Shown here: positions 40,503 through 49,600 of the stretch, one piece after another
Layout: each line of letters begins with the position of its first letter
Position numbering within the stretch: position 1 is the first letter of the stretch
NCBI GenBank assembly: GCA_020638875.1
Contig: JACKHS010000017.1
Location: 17,010 to 81,009, forward strand
Length of the DNA stretch: 64,000 nucleotides
Source: Planctomycetota bacterium
GTDB lineage: Bacteria; Planctomycetota; UBA1135; GCA-002686595
Direction of reading: 5' to 3'
The notes under the pieces: model-generated
Databases searched by the model: none
What the model was told of the DNA's origin: nothing
Seen by the model: only the letters and a program-made list of their open reading frames with translations
Position numbers and translations under genes: made by a program

Positions 40503-42230
40503 ATGAGCCCCACCGACGCGGAGCTGCGCGCGCTCCTACGCGAGCGCTTCGGACACGACGACTTCCGCGGGCCCCAGCTCGAGGCGGTGCGCGCGACGCT
40601 CGCGGGACGCGACCTCCTGCTCTGCCTGCCGACCGGCGGCGGCAAGTCGCTCGTCTACCAGCTCCCCGCGCTCCTGCTCGACGGACTCGTGCTCGTCGTC
40701 AGTCCGCTCATCGCGCTGATGAAGGACCAGGTCGACGCGTTGCGTGCGCGCGGCATGCGCGCCGCGGCGGTGCACTCCGCCATGGATGCCGAGGAGCGCG
40801 GCGCCGCGCTGGCTGCGGCCGCCGCGGGCGCGCTGGACCTGCTCTTCGTGACGCCCGAGCGCTTCCGCAGCCCCGCCTTCCTCGAGGTGTTGCCGCGCCT
40901 GCGCGTCGCGCGTCTGGCGGTGGACGAGGCGCACTGCATCAGCCACTGGGGCCACGACTTCCGCCCCGACTACCACCGCCTCGGCGAGTATCGCGCCGCG
41001 TGCGGCGATCCGCCTGCGATGGCCTTCACCGCGACGGCTACGCCCGAGGTGGTGGAGGACATCGTGACCTCGCTGCGCTTGCGCGCCCCGCTCGTCGTGC
41101 GCGAGGGCATCGAGCGCCCGAACCTCTTCCTCGCCGCCACGCCGGTCGATCACGAGGAGGACAAGCTCCCGCTCCTCGCCGCTCGCATCGCGGAGATCGG
41201 CGGCGCGGGCATCGTGTACTCGACCTTGATCCGCGACCTCGAGCGCTTGAACGGCGAGCTCGCGCGCCGCGGCGTGCACAGCCTCGTCTACCACGGCAAG
41301 CTCTCGGCGGAAGAGCGCCGGCGCATGCAGGAGCGCTTCATGCGCAGCGACGAAGAGGTCGTGCTCGCGACGAACGCGTTCGGCATGGGCGTCGACAAGG
41401 CCGACATCCGCTTCGTCCTGCACGCGCAGCTGCCGCGCACGCTGGAAGCCTGGGCGCAGGAGGTGGGGCGCGCGGGGCGCGACGGCCGACCTGCGTGGTG
41501 CGAGTTGCTCTACTTCCAGGAGGACGTCGCGATCCAGCAGAACTTCGTGCAGTGGGCCAACCCCGCACGCGAGTACCTCGTCGGCGTGTACGAGACGCTG
41601 CGTGGATGGGGCGAGCGCGTGCAGACGAAGGAGCTCGACGACCTGCGCGACGAGCTGCTCGTGAAGAACCGCGCGGACAACCGCGTGTCGATCTCGCTCA
41701 AGTGGCTGGAGGTGCTCGGCGTCGTCACCGGCAGCTTCGAGACGCACGACCTGCGCGTCGCGCGCGAGCTGGACCCCGACGAGCTCCCCGAGTTCGTCGG
41801 CAGCCCCGAGAAGCTCGAGCACGACCTGCGCGGTCTCCTGACGATGGTGCGCTTCGCCTCCGAGGCCGTGGAGTGTCGACGCGTGACGCTCGCACGTCAC
41901 TTCGGCCTGGCGCCGCCGGAGGCCGCCTGCGGGGCGTGCGACGTGTGCTGCGACCCGGCCACCTGGCGCGCGCGGCAGCTGGCGCCGCGCGCCCTGGCGC
42001 CGGCGGCCGAGGGCGCGAGCCGGGCCGCCCGCAGCGGGGCGGAGGCCGAGGGCGAGGGGCCGCGCTTCCAGCGCGGTGACTGGGTGCGCTTCGGGCGCGG
42101 CGGGCTGGGGCAGGTGGTGCGGGTCGAGGGGCGGGGGCAGCGCGCGCGGCTGGTGGTGGAGGATGCGCACAGCCTGCGGACGAGGACGCTGGATCCGAAG
42201 CGCGACCGCGTCCAACGCCTCGACCACTGA
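40503..42230 (+). CDS. RecQ-family ATP-dependent DNA helicase, short form with DUF3553-like C-terminus
   Basis: 575 residues from ATG 40503. The superfamily 2 helicase motifs are complete: motif 0 (GHDDFRGPQLEAV), Walker A (LPTGGGKSLVYQ), VVSPLIALMKDQVD, DEAH (AVDEAHCISHWGHDFRP), TATATPEV, ATNAFGMGVDKADIRFV and the QEVGRAGRDG arginine finger. The zinc-binding RQC part keeps its cysteines (ECRRVTLARHFG ... CGACDVC). There is no HRDC domain. Instead the C-terminus is a small beta domain, GDWVRFGRGGLGQVVRVEG, which resembles DUF3553. RecQ unwinds DNA 3'-5' in recombination repair. A longer, canonical RecQ is encoded at 58673-60568. The TGA stop overlaps the first base of a miniature element. Confidence 0.9.
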   Translation: MSPTDAELRALLRERFGHDDFRGPQLEAVRATLAGRDLLLCLPTGGGKSLVYQLPALLLDGLVLVVSPLIALMKDQVDALRARGMRAAAVHSAMDAEERGAALAAAAAGALDLLFVTPERFRSPAFLEVLPRLRVARLAVDEAHCISHWGHDFRPDYHRLGEYRAACGDPPAMAFTATATPEVVEDIVTSLRLRAPLVVREGIERPNLFLAATPVDHEEDKLPLLAARIAEIGGAGIVYSTLIRDLERLNGELARRGVHSLVYHGKLSAEERRRMQERFMRSDEEVVLATNAFGMGVDKADIRFVLHAQLPRTLEAWAQEVGRAGRDGRPAWCELLYFQEDVAIQQNFVQWANPAREYLVGVYETLRGWGERVQTKELDDLRDELLVKNRADNRVSISLKWLEVLGVVTGSFETHDLRVARELDPDELPEFVGSPEKLEHDLRGLLTMVRFASEAVECRRVTLARHFGLAPPEAACGACDVCCDPATWRARQLAPRALAPAAEGASRAARSGAEAEGEGPRFQRGDWVRFGRGGLGQVVRVEGRGQRARLVVEDAHSLRTRTLDPKRDRVQRLDH

Positions 42231-42410
42231 CTGGCCCCCTTGCGTGGGCACGCCTCGGCCGCCCGACGCGCTAGGGCGTTGGCGGCGGGGGAGTTGCGAC
42301 GGGTGCGTCACGTCGCAGGCCGTGCGGCCTCGACCCGCACGACTCCGCGCTGCCTCCGGGCGGCGTGGACGCGCGCGGCGCGCGCCCCGGGCCCACGCAA
42401 GGGGGCCAGT
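42230..42410. mobile_element. Miniature inverted-repeat element B (IS-derived ends)
   Basis: A 181-bp element whose ends, ACTGGCCCCCTTGCGTGGGC (42230-42249) and GCCCACGCAAGGGGGCCAGT (42391-42410), are perfect 20-bp inverted repeats of the same family as the IS at 31867. Its first base is the A of the RecQ-like gene's TGA stop. The interior differs from element A and has no ORF. No target duplication is visible. Confidence 0.8.
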
Positions 42411-42419
42411 TCGGACCGA

Positions 42420-42439
42420 GCCCATCGAAGGGGGCCAGT
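42420..42439. mobile_element. Orphan IS right end
   Basis: GCCCATCGAAGGGGGCCAGT is identical to the right terminal repeat of the IS at 33091-33110. The match also extends by GA on one side and CC on the other. It lies 9 bp after miniature element B with no partner left end, so it is probably a remnant of a deleted or nested copy. Confidence 0.7.
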
Positions 42440-42451
42440 CCCCCCCAAGGC

Positions 42452-42522
42452 GGCGAGCCGGCCCCCGGGAGCTGCTCCCCCGACCCTCCCGGGCCCAGGA
42501 CGCTCCCGAGGGCCGGCTCGCC
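42452..42522. terminator. Long GC-rich hairpin (terminator between convergent genes)
   Basis: A 21-base arm starting GGCGAGCCGG (42452-42472) pairs with the arm ending GGCCGGCTCGCC (42502-42522) with a single mismatch. It lies between the RecQ-like gene and the minus-strand secreted protein that ends at 42562, 40 bp beyond the hairpin. Confidence 0.75.
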
Positions 42523-42561
42523 CTCGCACCGCAGCGCCGCAGCGCCGCGGTCTCCGCCGCC

Positions 42562-44148
42562 TCAGGGCAGCACGGTCAGCTTCACGAAGTTGTCCGAGAG
42601 GTCGCGCGGCGCGAGGCCGAGACCCTGGAAGTAGACCGAGCTCCCCACCCAGCTCGAATCGGCCGGGATCTGGAAGGGCGTGACGATCTCGTTGCCCGTG
42701 ACGGTGCCCGTCGGCAGCCAGGAGAGCAGCTCGCGCTCGAGGTAGAGCGCGCCGGCTCCCGGGAAGACGGTCGGGGCCTGCGCCAGCACCGGCGAGACGA
42801 GGACGCGCGCCAGGGCGCTCCCGTTCAGGCGCTGGTGCAGGGTGACGGTCGAGCCGACGGACGGCACGCCCTCGAGGACGAGGTCGACCTCGGGCGCCTC
42901 GAAGACGCGGAACGAGCCGCCCTGACCGAACTGCGTGGCGTGGCACGCGCGCACCGCGGCGGCGACGTGTTCGCCGCCCGGCGACATGTCGAGCGACACG
43001 ACCGAGCCCGGCAGGTCCTGCGTGGCGACGGGGGCGTCGAAGCCGGCCTGGAAGAACATCAGCTCGGGCACGTTGCCGAACTCGTCGCCCCACAGCGCCA
43101 GCGCGGCGCGCCCGCCGTCGGCGGAGACGGTCAGGCCGGACGCGAGGTTGAGGAGGTTGCCGCCGCCGTCGACGGTGTAGTTCACCAGCGACGCGCCCGT
43201 GACGAGGTCGAGACCGCGCAGGCCGGCCATGCCCTTCTGCAGCGAGTTGTTGACCGAGTAGTACAGCGCGTGGCCGTTGGCGGAGAGGGCGACCTTCGCC
43301 ACCGTCTCACCGACGCCGAGCGTGGCCAACGAGCTCACCGCGTAGCTGCCGCCGACGGTGCGTTGGTAGCTGAGCACGCTCGAGCCCGAGGCCATGATGA
43401 TGCGACGGCCTTCCGGCGAGCACGCCAGACCACCGCTGAACGAGCCGTTGGTGATGAACTCGTCGTGCAGCGCGGCGCCGGTCTGCAGGTCGACGATGAG
43501 GAAGCGCATGGTCGAGCGGAAGGCCGCCGTGGTGCCGTCCGCGGAGACCACGAGGCCCACCGGTGCGCCGAAGGTGTTGACCGTGATGTCGAGCACCGGC
43601 GTCGGGCTCGACGCGTCGAAGACGGTCACGTCCGTCGTCATCGTCCCCGCGTCGTACACCGCGCCGACGATGCGCGAGCCGTCGCTCGAGACGCGCACCT
43701 TGCTGTGCTCGGTGTTGTAGATCGGCGTGTCGAACTCGTACGACCAGTCCGGCGTCGCGGAGCTCGACGAGTACAGGCGCAGGATCGCGTGCTTCCAGCT
43801 CTGCTGCGCGTCGATGAACTCCTGGTGCATCGCAGCGTGCGTGCCGTACTGCGCCGACGAGGCGACCGTGCGGTTGAAGTTGAACTCGACCTGCTGGTCG
43901 GTCCAGACTGCGGTCGGCGGGTCGCTGTCGTGCGTCGAGAACAGCGCGCGGCTGTTCGCGAACGCGCCGAACTCGACGAAGACCTGCGTGCCCTCGTTGC
44001 CCAACGACACCGTCTCGGGCAGCCAGGAACCGTCGCTCTCGTACGACCAGACCTGACGCGCCGACTGCGCGACGGCGATCCCGCTCAACTGCGCGGTGAC
44101 GCACCCGACGGTCACCGCAGCTACGAACCTTCCCTTCTCCCAGGCCAT
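42562..44148 (-). CDS. Secreted WD40/YVTN-like beta-propeller protein (paralog 1)
   Basis: 528 residues, starting at ATG 44146-44148. A signal peptide (FVAAVTVGCVTAQLSGIAVA) precedes WD40/YVTN-like blades marked by VSSDGSRIVGAVYDAG, VSADGTTAAFRSTM, CSPEGRRIIMASG, LSANGHALYYSV, VSADGGRAALALWGDE and MSPGGEHVAAAV. The last 100 residues form a separate beta domain ending FVKLTVLP. It aligns along its length with the next gene upstream (44386-46080), including SDGSWLPETVSLGNEGTQVF against SDGSWIAESIGLGDDGAQVF, so the two are tandem duplicates. The function is unknown; extracellular binding is the usual role of such propellers. Confidence 0.75.
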   Translation of the reverse strand: MAWEKGRFVAAVTVGCVTAQLSGIAVAQSARQVWSYESDGSWLPETVSLGNEGTQVFVEFGAFANSRALFSTHDSDPPTAVWTDQQVEFNFNRTVASSAQYGTHAAMHQEFIDAQQSWKHAILRLYSSSSATPDWSYEFDTPIYNTEHSKVRVSSDGSRIVGAVYDAGTMTTDVTVFDASSPTPVLDITVNTFGAPVGLVVSADGTTAAFRSTMRFLIVDLQTGAALHDEFITNGSFSGGLACSPEGRRIIMASGSSVLSYQRTVGGSYAVSSLATLGVGETVAKVALSANGHALYYSVNNSLQKGMAGLRGLDLVTGASLVNYTVDGGGNLLNLASGLTVSADGGRAALALWGDEFGNVPELMFFQAGFDAPVATQDLPGSVVSLDMSPGGEHVAAAVRACHATQFGQGGSFRVFEAPEVDLVLEGVPSVGSTVTLHQRLNGSALARVLVSPVLAQAPTVFPGAGALYLERELLSWLPTGTVTGNEIVTPFQIPADSSWVGSSVYFQGLGLAPRDLSDNFVKLTVLP

Positions 44149-44313
44149 GGATTGCCTCCCGCTCAGTGGCTCTCGGCCCCCGGGGCTACAGTGCCCCTCG
44201 GATCACGGGCCCCTTTCGTGCCCTGCCCGGAGCGGACTGAGCGCAAAGCCCAGAAAATGGGAGTTCCTACGGTGGAGGTATCGGGAGTGCAGCTCGGAGG
44301 CCGCCCGGAACGC

Positions 44314-44350
44314 CGCGAGGGCCCGCCGGGACGACCGGCGGACCCTCGCG
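44314..44350 (-). terminator. Terminator-like hairpin after paralog 2
   Basis: CGCGAGGGCCCGCCGG pairs with CCGGCGGACCCTCGCG with one mismatch and a short loop, 36 bp beyond the stop of the minus-strand gene at 44386. It falls in the 237-bp gap that also carries the promoter region of paralog 1. Confidence 0.7.
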
Positions 44351-44385
44351 AAGGGGCCGAGGCGGGCCGGGCCCGCGACGGGCGG

Positions 44386-46080
44386 TCAGGGGAGGACCGT
44401 GACCGTCGTGTAGTCGCGGCTGACGCCGCCGCGGACCTCGTCGTAGCCCTGGAGGTAGTAGGTGGTGCCGGGCGTCGCCGTCGCCAGCGAGAAGGGCACG
44501 TAGGCCGTGTCGGTCTCCGCGGCGGTGGCGTCGGGGAGCTCGACCAGCGTGGCGGGATCGAGGTACAGCAGGCCGTTGCCCCAGGCGTGGCCTTCGATGG
44601 GGGCGGGGGCCAGCGAGGTGGCCACGAGGATGCGCCCTTGCGTGCCGGCGCGCAGGTGGTGCTCGAGCGTCACCGCGCCGCCCGCGCGCGGCGCGCCGTC
44701 GACGGTGATCGAGACGTTGCCCACCCGGTAGAGCGAGAAGGAGCCGCCGCCGCCCCAGACGGACGCGTGCGTGCCCTTCGAGGCGACCGCGAGGTGCGAG
44801 CCGTCGGCCGAGAAGTCGAGGTCGAGCACCGAGCCCGGGAGGGAGTCGGCGAGGATCGGCTCGGTCGAGGCGATCGAGTAGACGAGCACCTCGGGGATCA
44901 GGTCGTCCTCGTCGCCCCAACTGCCGACGGCGAAGCGCTGGCCGTTGTACGAGCACTCGAGCTCGGAGATCAGGCAGAGCTGCCCGCCGCCGCCGTCGAG
45001 CTCTTGGTCGAACACCGGCTCGAGGGTCGCGAGGTCGAGAGCGAAGAGGTGCATGCCGTTGTGGTTGCCCTCGTGGTGCAGGCCGGCGACGAGCGTGGAG
45101 CCGTCCCCGGAGATGTCGAGGCGCCGGCAGTACTCGTTCGGCGCGACGTTCTGCACGAAGCTCACCGCGTAGGCGCCCTGTGCGTCGCGCGTGAAGAGCG
45201 TGAACTTGCCGCGCGTGCCGTTGGCGGCGAGGCCGCCGTCGGCCGAGAGCGCGAGCGCGCCGTACTGCGGCTGACCGGTGAGGAAGTCCTCGTACGCGAC
45301 GCTGACGGTCGCGAGGTCGACCACGACGAGCTTCAGCGTCGACGCGATCATCAGCGTCGAGCCGTCGTCCGACAGCGTGTAGCCGCCCGGCGCGCCGAAG
45401 GTGCCGACGGGCGTCTCGGCGACGACCGCGCCGGTGGCGGGGTCGAGCACCGTGACCTTCGTGGTGAGCGTCGAGGCGATGTACTCGAGCAGGACGATCG
45501 TCGAGCCGTCCTGCGAGACCGCGACGCCGGTGTGCGCCGAGTTGATCGTGTTCTCGGACCCGCTGTAGGTCCAGTCCGGCACGCCGTTGGCGATGCCGCT
45601 CCACTTGCGCAGCACCGCGTGGCGGTACTGCTGGAAGGCGTTGGTGTACTCCTGGTGGACGGAGACGTGCACGTCGCCCGATTCGGAGGAGACGACCTGA
45701 CGCGCGAAGTTCGACTGGGTCTGTTCGTTCGACCACACCACGTCGGCGAGGTCGGAGCCGAACGAGGAACGCAGCTCGATGCTGTTGGAGAGGTCGCCCC
45801 GCTCGGTGAAGACTTGCGCGCCGTCGTCGCCCAGACCGATCGACTCGGCGATCCACGACCCGTCGCTCGTGAAGCGCCAGCGCAGCGCTTCGGGAGTGAG
45901 CGTGAGCGACACGCTGCCGCTCGCGCTGGGCTGGTTCGACTGCTGCTGCACGAGTTGCAGCCCGCCGTCCGAGAACGTGGCGAGCGTGCGGTGACTGTGC
46001 TGCGTCTGCGCGAGGGCGAGCTGCGTGCCGACGAGGCCGAAGGCCGTGGCGACGAAGCCGAGGGAGCGAAGTCGAGACAT
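44386..46080 (-). CDS. Secreted WD40/YVTN-like beta-propeller protein (paralog 2)
   Basis: 564 residues, starting at ATG 46078-46080. The signal peptide (LGFVATAFGLVGTQLALAQ) is clear. Propeller blades are marked by VSQDGSTIVLLEYIA, LSDDGSTLMIASTLKLVVVD, LSADGGLAANGTRG, ISGDGSTLVAGLHHEG and FSADGSHLAVASKG. A C-terminal beta domain (TTYYLQGYDEVRGGVSRDY, then TTVTVLP) closes the protein as in paralog 1. A glutamine-rich insert near the N-terminus (LQLVQQQSNQPSASG) is specific to this copy. The gene is divergent from the giant Ig-repeat protein at 46654 and shares a 573-bp intergenic region with it. Confidence 0.75.
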   Translation of the reverse strand: MSRLRSLGFVATAFGLVGTQLALAQTQHSHRTLATFSDGGLQLVQQQSNQPSASGSVSLTLTPEALRWRFTSDGSWIAESIGLGDDGAQVFTERGDLSNSIELRSSFGSDLADVVWSNEQTQSNFARQVVSSESGDVHVSVHQEYTNAFQQYRHAVLRKWSGIANGVPDWTYSGSENTINSAHTGVAVSQDGSTIVLLEYIASTLTTKVTVLDPATGAVVAETPVGTFGAPGGYTLSDDGSTLMIASTLKLVVVDLATVSVAYEDFLTGQPQYGALALSADGGLAANGTRGKFTLFTRDAQGAYAVSFVQNVAPNEYCRRLDISGDGSTLVAGLHHEGNHNGMHLFALDLATLEPVFDQELDGGGGQLCLISELECSYNGQRFAVGSWGDEDDLIPEVLVYSIASTEPILADSLPGSVLDLDFSADGSHLAVASKGTHASVWGGGGSFSLYRVGNVSITVDGAPRAGGAVTLEHHLRAGTQGRILVATSLAPAPIEGHAWGNGLLYLDPATLVELPDATAAETDTAYVPFSLATATPGTTYYLQGYDEVRGGVSRDYTTVTVLP

Positions 46081-46653
46081 GGGATTCCGAGTACCGGGGG
46101 AAGGTCCTCGTGACGTCGTAGGGGACGGGGGTGCGGCCGATGGAGGACGAGCCGAGGACTCGTTCGGTTCCGCCAAGTGCGCGCGAGGATGCCTTGAGTT
46201 ACGGCCTCGAGAGGGATCGTGCAAGTGGGCTTTCGGCCCAGGTTCCGCGCGCGCGTCGGAGCGTCTCGGCGCGCCAACGAAGTTGCTTTCAATGACGCGA
46301 CGCGCAACAACGGCGCGCGAGCGAATTGCGACTTCGATTGCGGTGCTATTTGCGACTTCGATGGCATCCCAAGCAACGCGCAACATGCGCGCGAAGCCGC
46401 GTCGAAACGTGCGCGCGGACTCTCGCGCGGCCGAGCGAAAACAGTACGATGCGAGTCCTGGCTGGCCCGCGAGTGACCGCCTTCCTCGTTCGTGTCGACG
46501 CACCGCAACTCGTCGCACGCATCGAATCCCGAGTGGCGCTCGCAACCTCTTGGATTTCCACACCAAAGGAAGGACTCCGCAGTTTGGGGACACGCGCCCC
46601 CCGTGCATCTACGGGAGGTCGAGCGTTCTCATGCGGCTGGAGTGACGACTCCG
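46081..46653. promoter_or_regulatory. Divergent intergenic region with a short direct repeat
   Basis: A 573-bp gap with no credible ORF between paralog 2 (minus) and the giant protein (plus). TTGCGACTTCGAT occurs twice, at about 46325 and 46349, in the least GC-rich stretch (46285-46385). A paired 13-bp repeat about 24 bp apart is compatible with an operator for a dimeric regulator, but nothing more can be said. Confidence 0.4.
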
Positions 46654-49600
46654 ATGACCATCGATCGAGAAGGGCTCACCCCGCAATCCCACCTCGCCCG
46701 CTCCGACGCCCGCTCCCGCACCGTGCGCACGTTCGCGCGGCGGTTCGCGTGGCTGGGCGGCACCCTCGCGCTCTCGCTGCCGCCCGCGTTCGCGCGCCAA
46801 GCTCAGCAGGTGCCGCCGCCGCCGTCCGCCTCGAGCGTGACGTTCAGCGCGATCGCGCTGGGCCCCGGCACTTGCCCCGACGGCAGCACGCCGCTGACGC
46901 TGCCCGCGCAAGGTTGCTTCCCGAGCGACTGCACGAGCTTCCAGAACCTCGACTGGGGCACCGGCGGTGCTCCGGTGGGCGTGCTGTCCATCCCGAAGTT
47001 CAACCCGGCGCTCGGCACCCTGCAGGCCGTCCAGTTGACCTACAAGGCGGACTTCCAGGGCACGCTCTGCGCCGACAACACCGCCGCGTCGTGCAGCCTC
47101 GCCGAGCTCAACGCCGCGATCCTGACCACGGCCGTGCCCACGGGCACGAACTCGCCGCAGGTCACGGGTCTCGCGGTGGTGCAACTGCCCGGTCAGGCGA
47201 CGCTGACGCCGATGGGCTTCATGCTCGGCGCCAGTGACGGTCAGAACGACTGCGCGTCGCCCTCCGGGCCGCAGGCCGACGGTGCGTGCCCCGGTACGGG
47301 GGACTACATCATCGCGCCCTTCGCGCAGAACTACACGACGACGCCGATCACGCTGACCGGCGCGGACCTCGCGCCGTGGATCAACACGGGCGTCGGGCCC
47401 GCGGACGTGAAGTTCGACACCACCGCCCTGGGCACGGTGTCGGGCAACTTCTCGTTCATGATCAGCATCAACCTCAACAGCAGTGCGAAGGTGCACTTCG
47501 ATGTCACCTACCACTACTGCCCGAACGTCCCGCCGATCTGCAACGTCATCGGCAACGACGACACGCAGACCGACGAGGGTGTGCCGGTCGAGATCGACGT
47601 GCTGGCGAACGACCAGGACATCGACGGCTTCATCGACTGCACGACGCTGGCGATCGCGCCGGGTCTCGGCCCGCAGCACGGCACCGCGATCGTGCCGTCG
47701 GGCTGCGCGACGGCGCCGAACTGCCCGGACAACACCTGCCGCATCATCTACACGCCGAACCCCGGCTTCTGCGGGGTCGACCAGTTCAGCTACGTCGTCA
47801 ACGACGACGACGGCGCGCAGATGACGGCCTGCACGGTGACGGTCACCGTCAACCCGGTGAACGAGCCGCCGGTCGCGCTGGACGACACGGCCACCACGCC
47901 CGAAGGCACGCCCGTGCTGATCGACGTGACGGCCAACGACTCCGACCCCGACAACGCCACGGGCTGCGGCGATCCGCTCGTCGTCACGAACAACGGCTAC
48001 AACCCGTTCCGCAACTCGGCCGACACCGCGATCACGATCACGCCGCCGAGCTGCGGCGGCAACGCGGCGGCGGTGTTCAACGCCGGGCGCTGGCAGATCC
48101 GTCTCAACCCGCCGCCCGGCTACTGCGGCCCCTGCACGTTCACCTACCAGGTGCGCGACACGGGCACGCCGGCGCTCGAGTCGAACGTCGCGACCGTCAC
48201 CGTGACGATCACGCCGGTCAACGAGCCGCCCGTGGCCGTGGACGACAGCGCCTCGACGAACGAGGGCACCCCGGTGCTGATCGACGTCACGGCGAACGAC
48301 TCCGACCCGGACGACGCGACCGGTTGCGGGGATCCGCTCGTGGTCACGAACAACGGCTACAACCCGTTCCGCAACTCCGCGAACACCGCGGTCAACATCA
48401 GCGCGCCGAGCTGCGGCGGGACCGCGGCGGCCGTCTTCAACGGCGGTCGCTGGCAGATCCGCCTGAGCCCGCCCGCGGGCTTCTGCGGTCCGTGCACGTT
48501 CACCTATCAGGTGCGCGACACGGGCACGCCGGCGCTCGAGTCGAACGTCGCCACGGTGACGGTCGACGTGCTCCCCGTGAACGAGCCGCCGGTCGCGCTG
48601 GACGACTCCGCCACGACGCCCGAGGGCACGCCGGTGAACATCGACGTGACGGTCAACGACTCCGACCCCGACGGCGCCACCGGCTGCGGGGACCCGCTCG
48701 TCGTCACGAACAACGGCTACAACCCGTTCTCCGCGCCCGGCTCGATCGGGACGCCGAGCTGCGGCGGGACCGTGGCCGCGGTGTTCACGAACGGCCGCTG
48801 GCGCCTGCGCTTCACCCCGCCCGCGGGCTTCTGTGGGCAGTGCACGTTCACCTACCAGGTGCGTGACACGGGCACGCCGGCGCTCGGCTCGAACGCCGCG
48901 ACGGTCACCGTCACGGTCACGCCCGTCAACGAACCGCCGGTCGCGCTGGACGACTCCGCGACCACGCCCGAGGGCACGGCGATCGACATCGACGTGACGG
49001 CCAACGACTCGGACCCCGACGGGGCCACCGGGTGCGGGGACCCGCTCGTGGTGACGAACGGCAGCTACAACCCGTTCTCCGCGCCCGGCTCGATCGGGAC
49101 GACGAGCTGCGGCGGGACCGTGGCGGCGGTGTTCACGAACGGCCGCTGGCGCCTGCGCTTCACCCCGCCCGCGGGCTTCTGCGGGCAGTGCACGTTCACC
49201 TACCAGGTGCGCGACACGGGCACGCCGGCGCTCGGCTCGAACGCCGCGACGGTCACGGTGACCGTCGACCCGGTCAACGAGCCGCCGGTCGCGCTGGACG
49301 ACGCCATCCGCACGACGGAGGGCACGCCCGTGCTGATCGACGTGACGGCCAACGACTCGGACCCCGACGGGGCCACCGGGTGCGGAGCGCCGCTCGTCGT
49401 CACCAACGGCAGCTACAACCCCTACGCCACGCCCGGCTCGATCGGCACGACGAGCTGCGGCGCGACGGTCTCGGCCGTCTTCAACGGCGGCCGCTGGAAG
49501 CTGCGCTTCGACCCGCCCGCGGGCTTCTGCGGTCAGTGCACGTTCACCTACCAGGTGCGTGACACCGGCACGCCGGCGCTCGGCTCGAACCTCGCGACCG

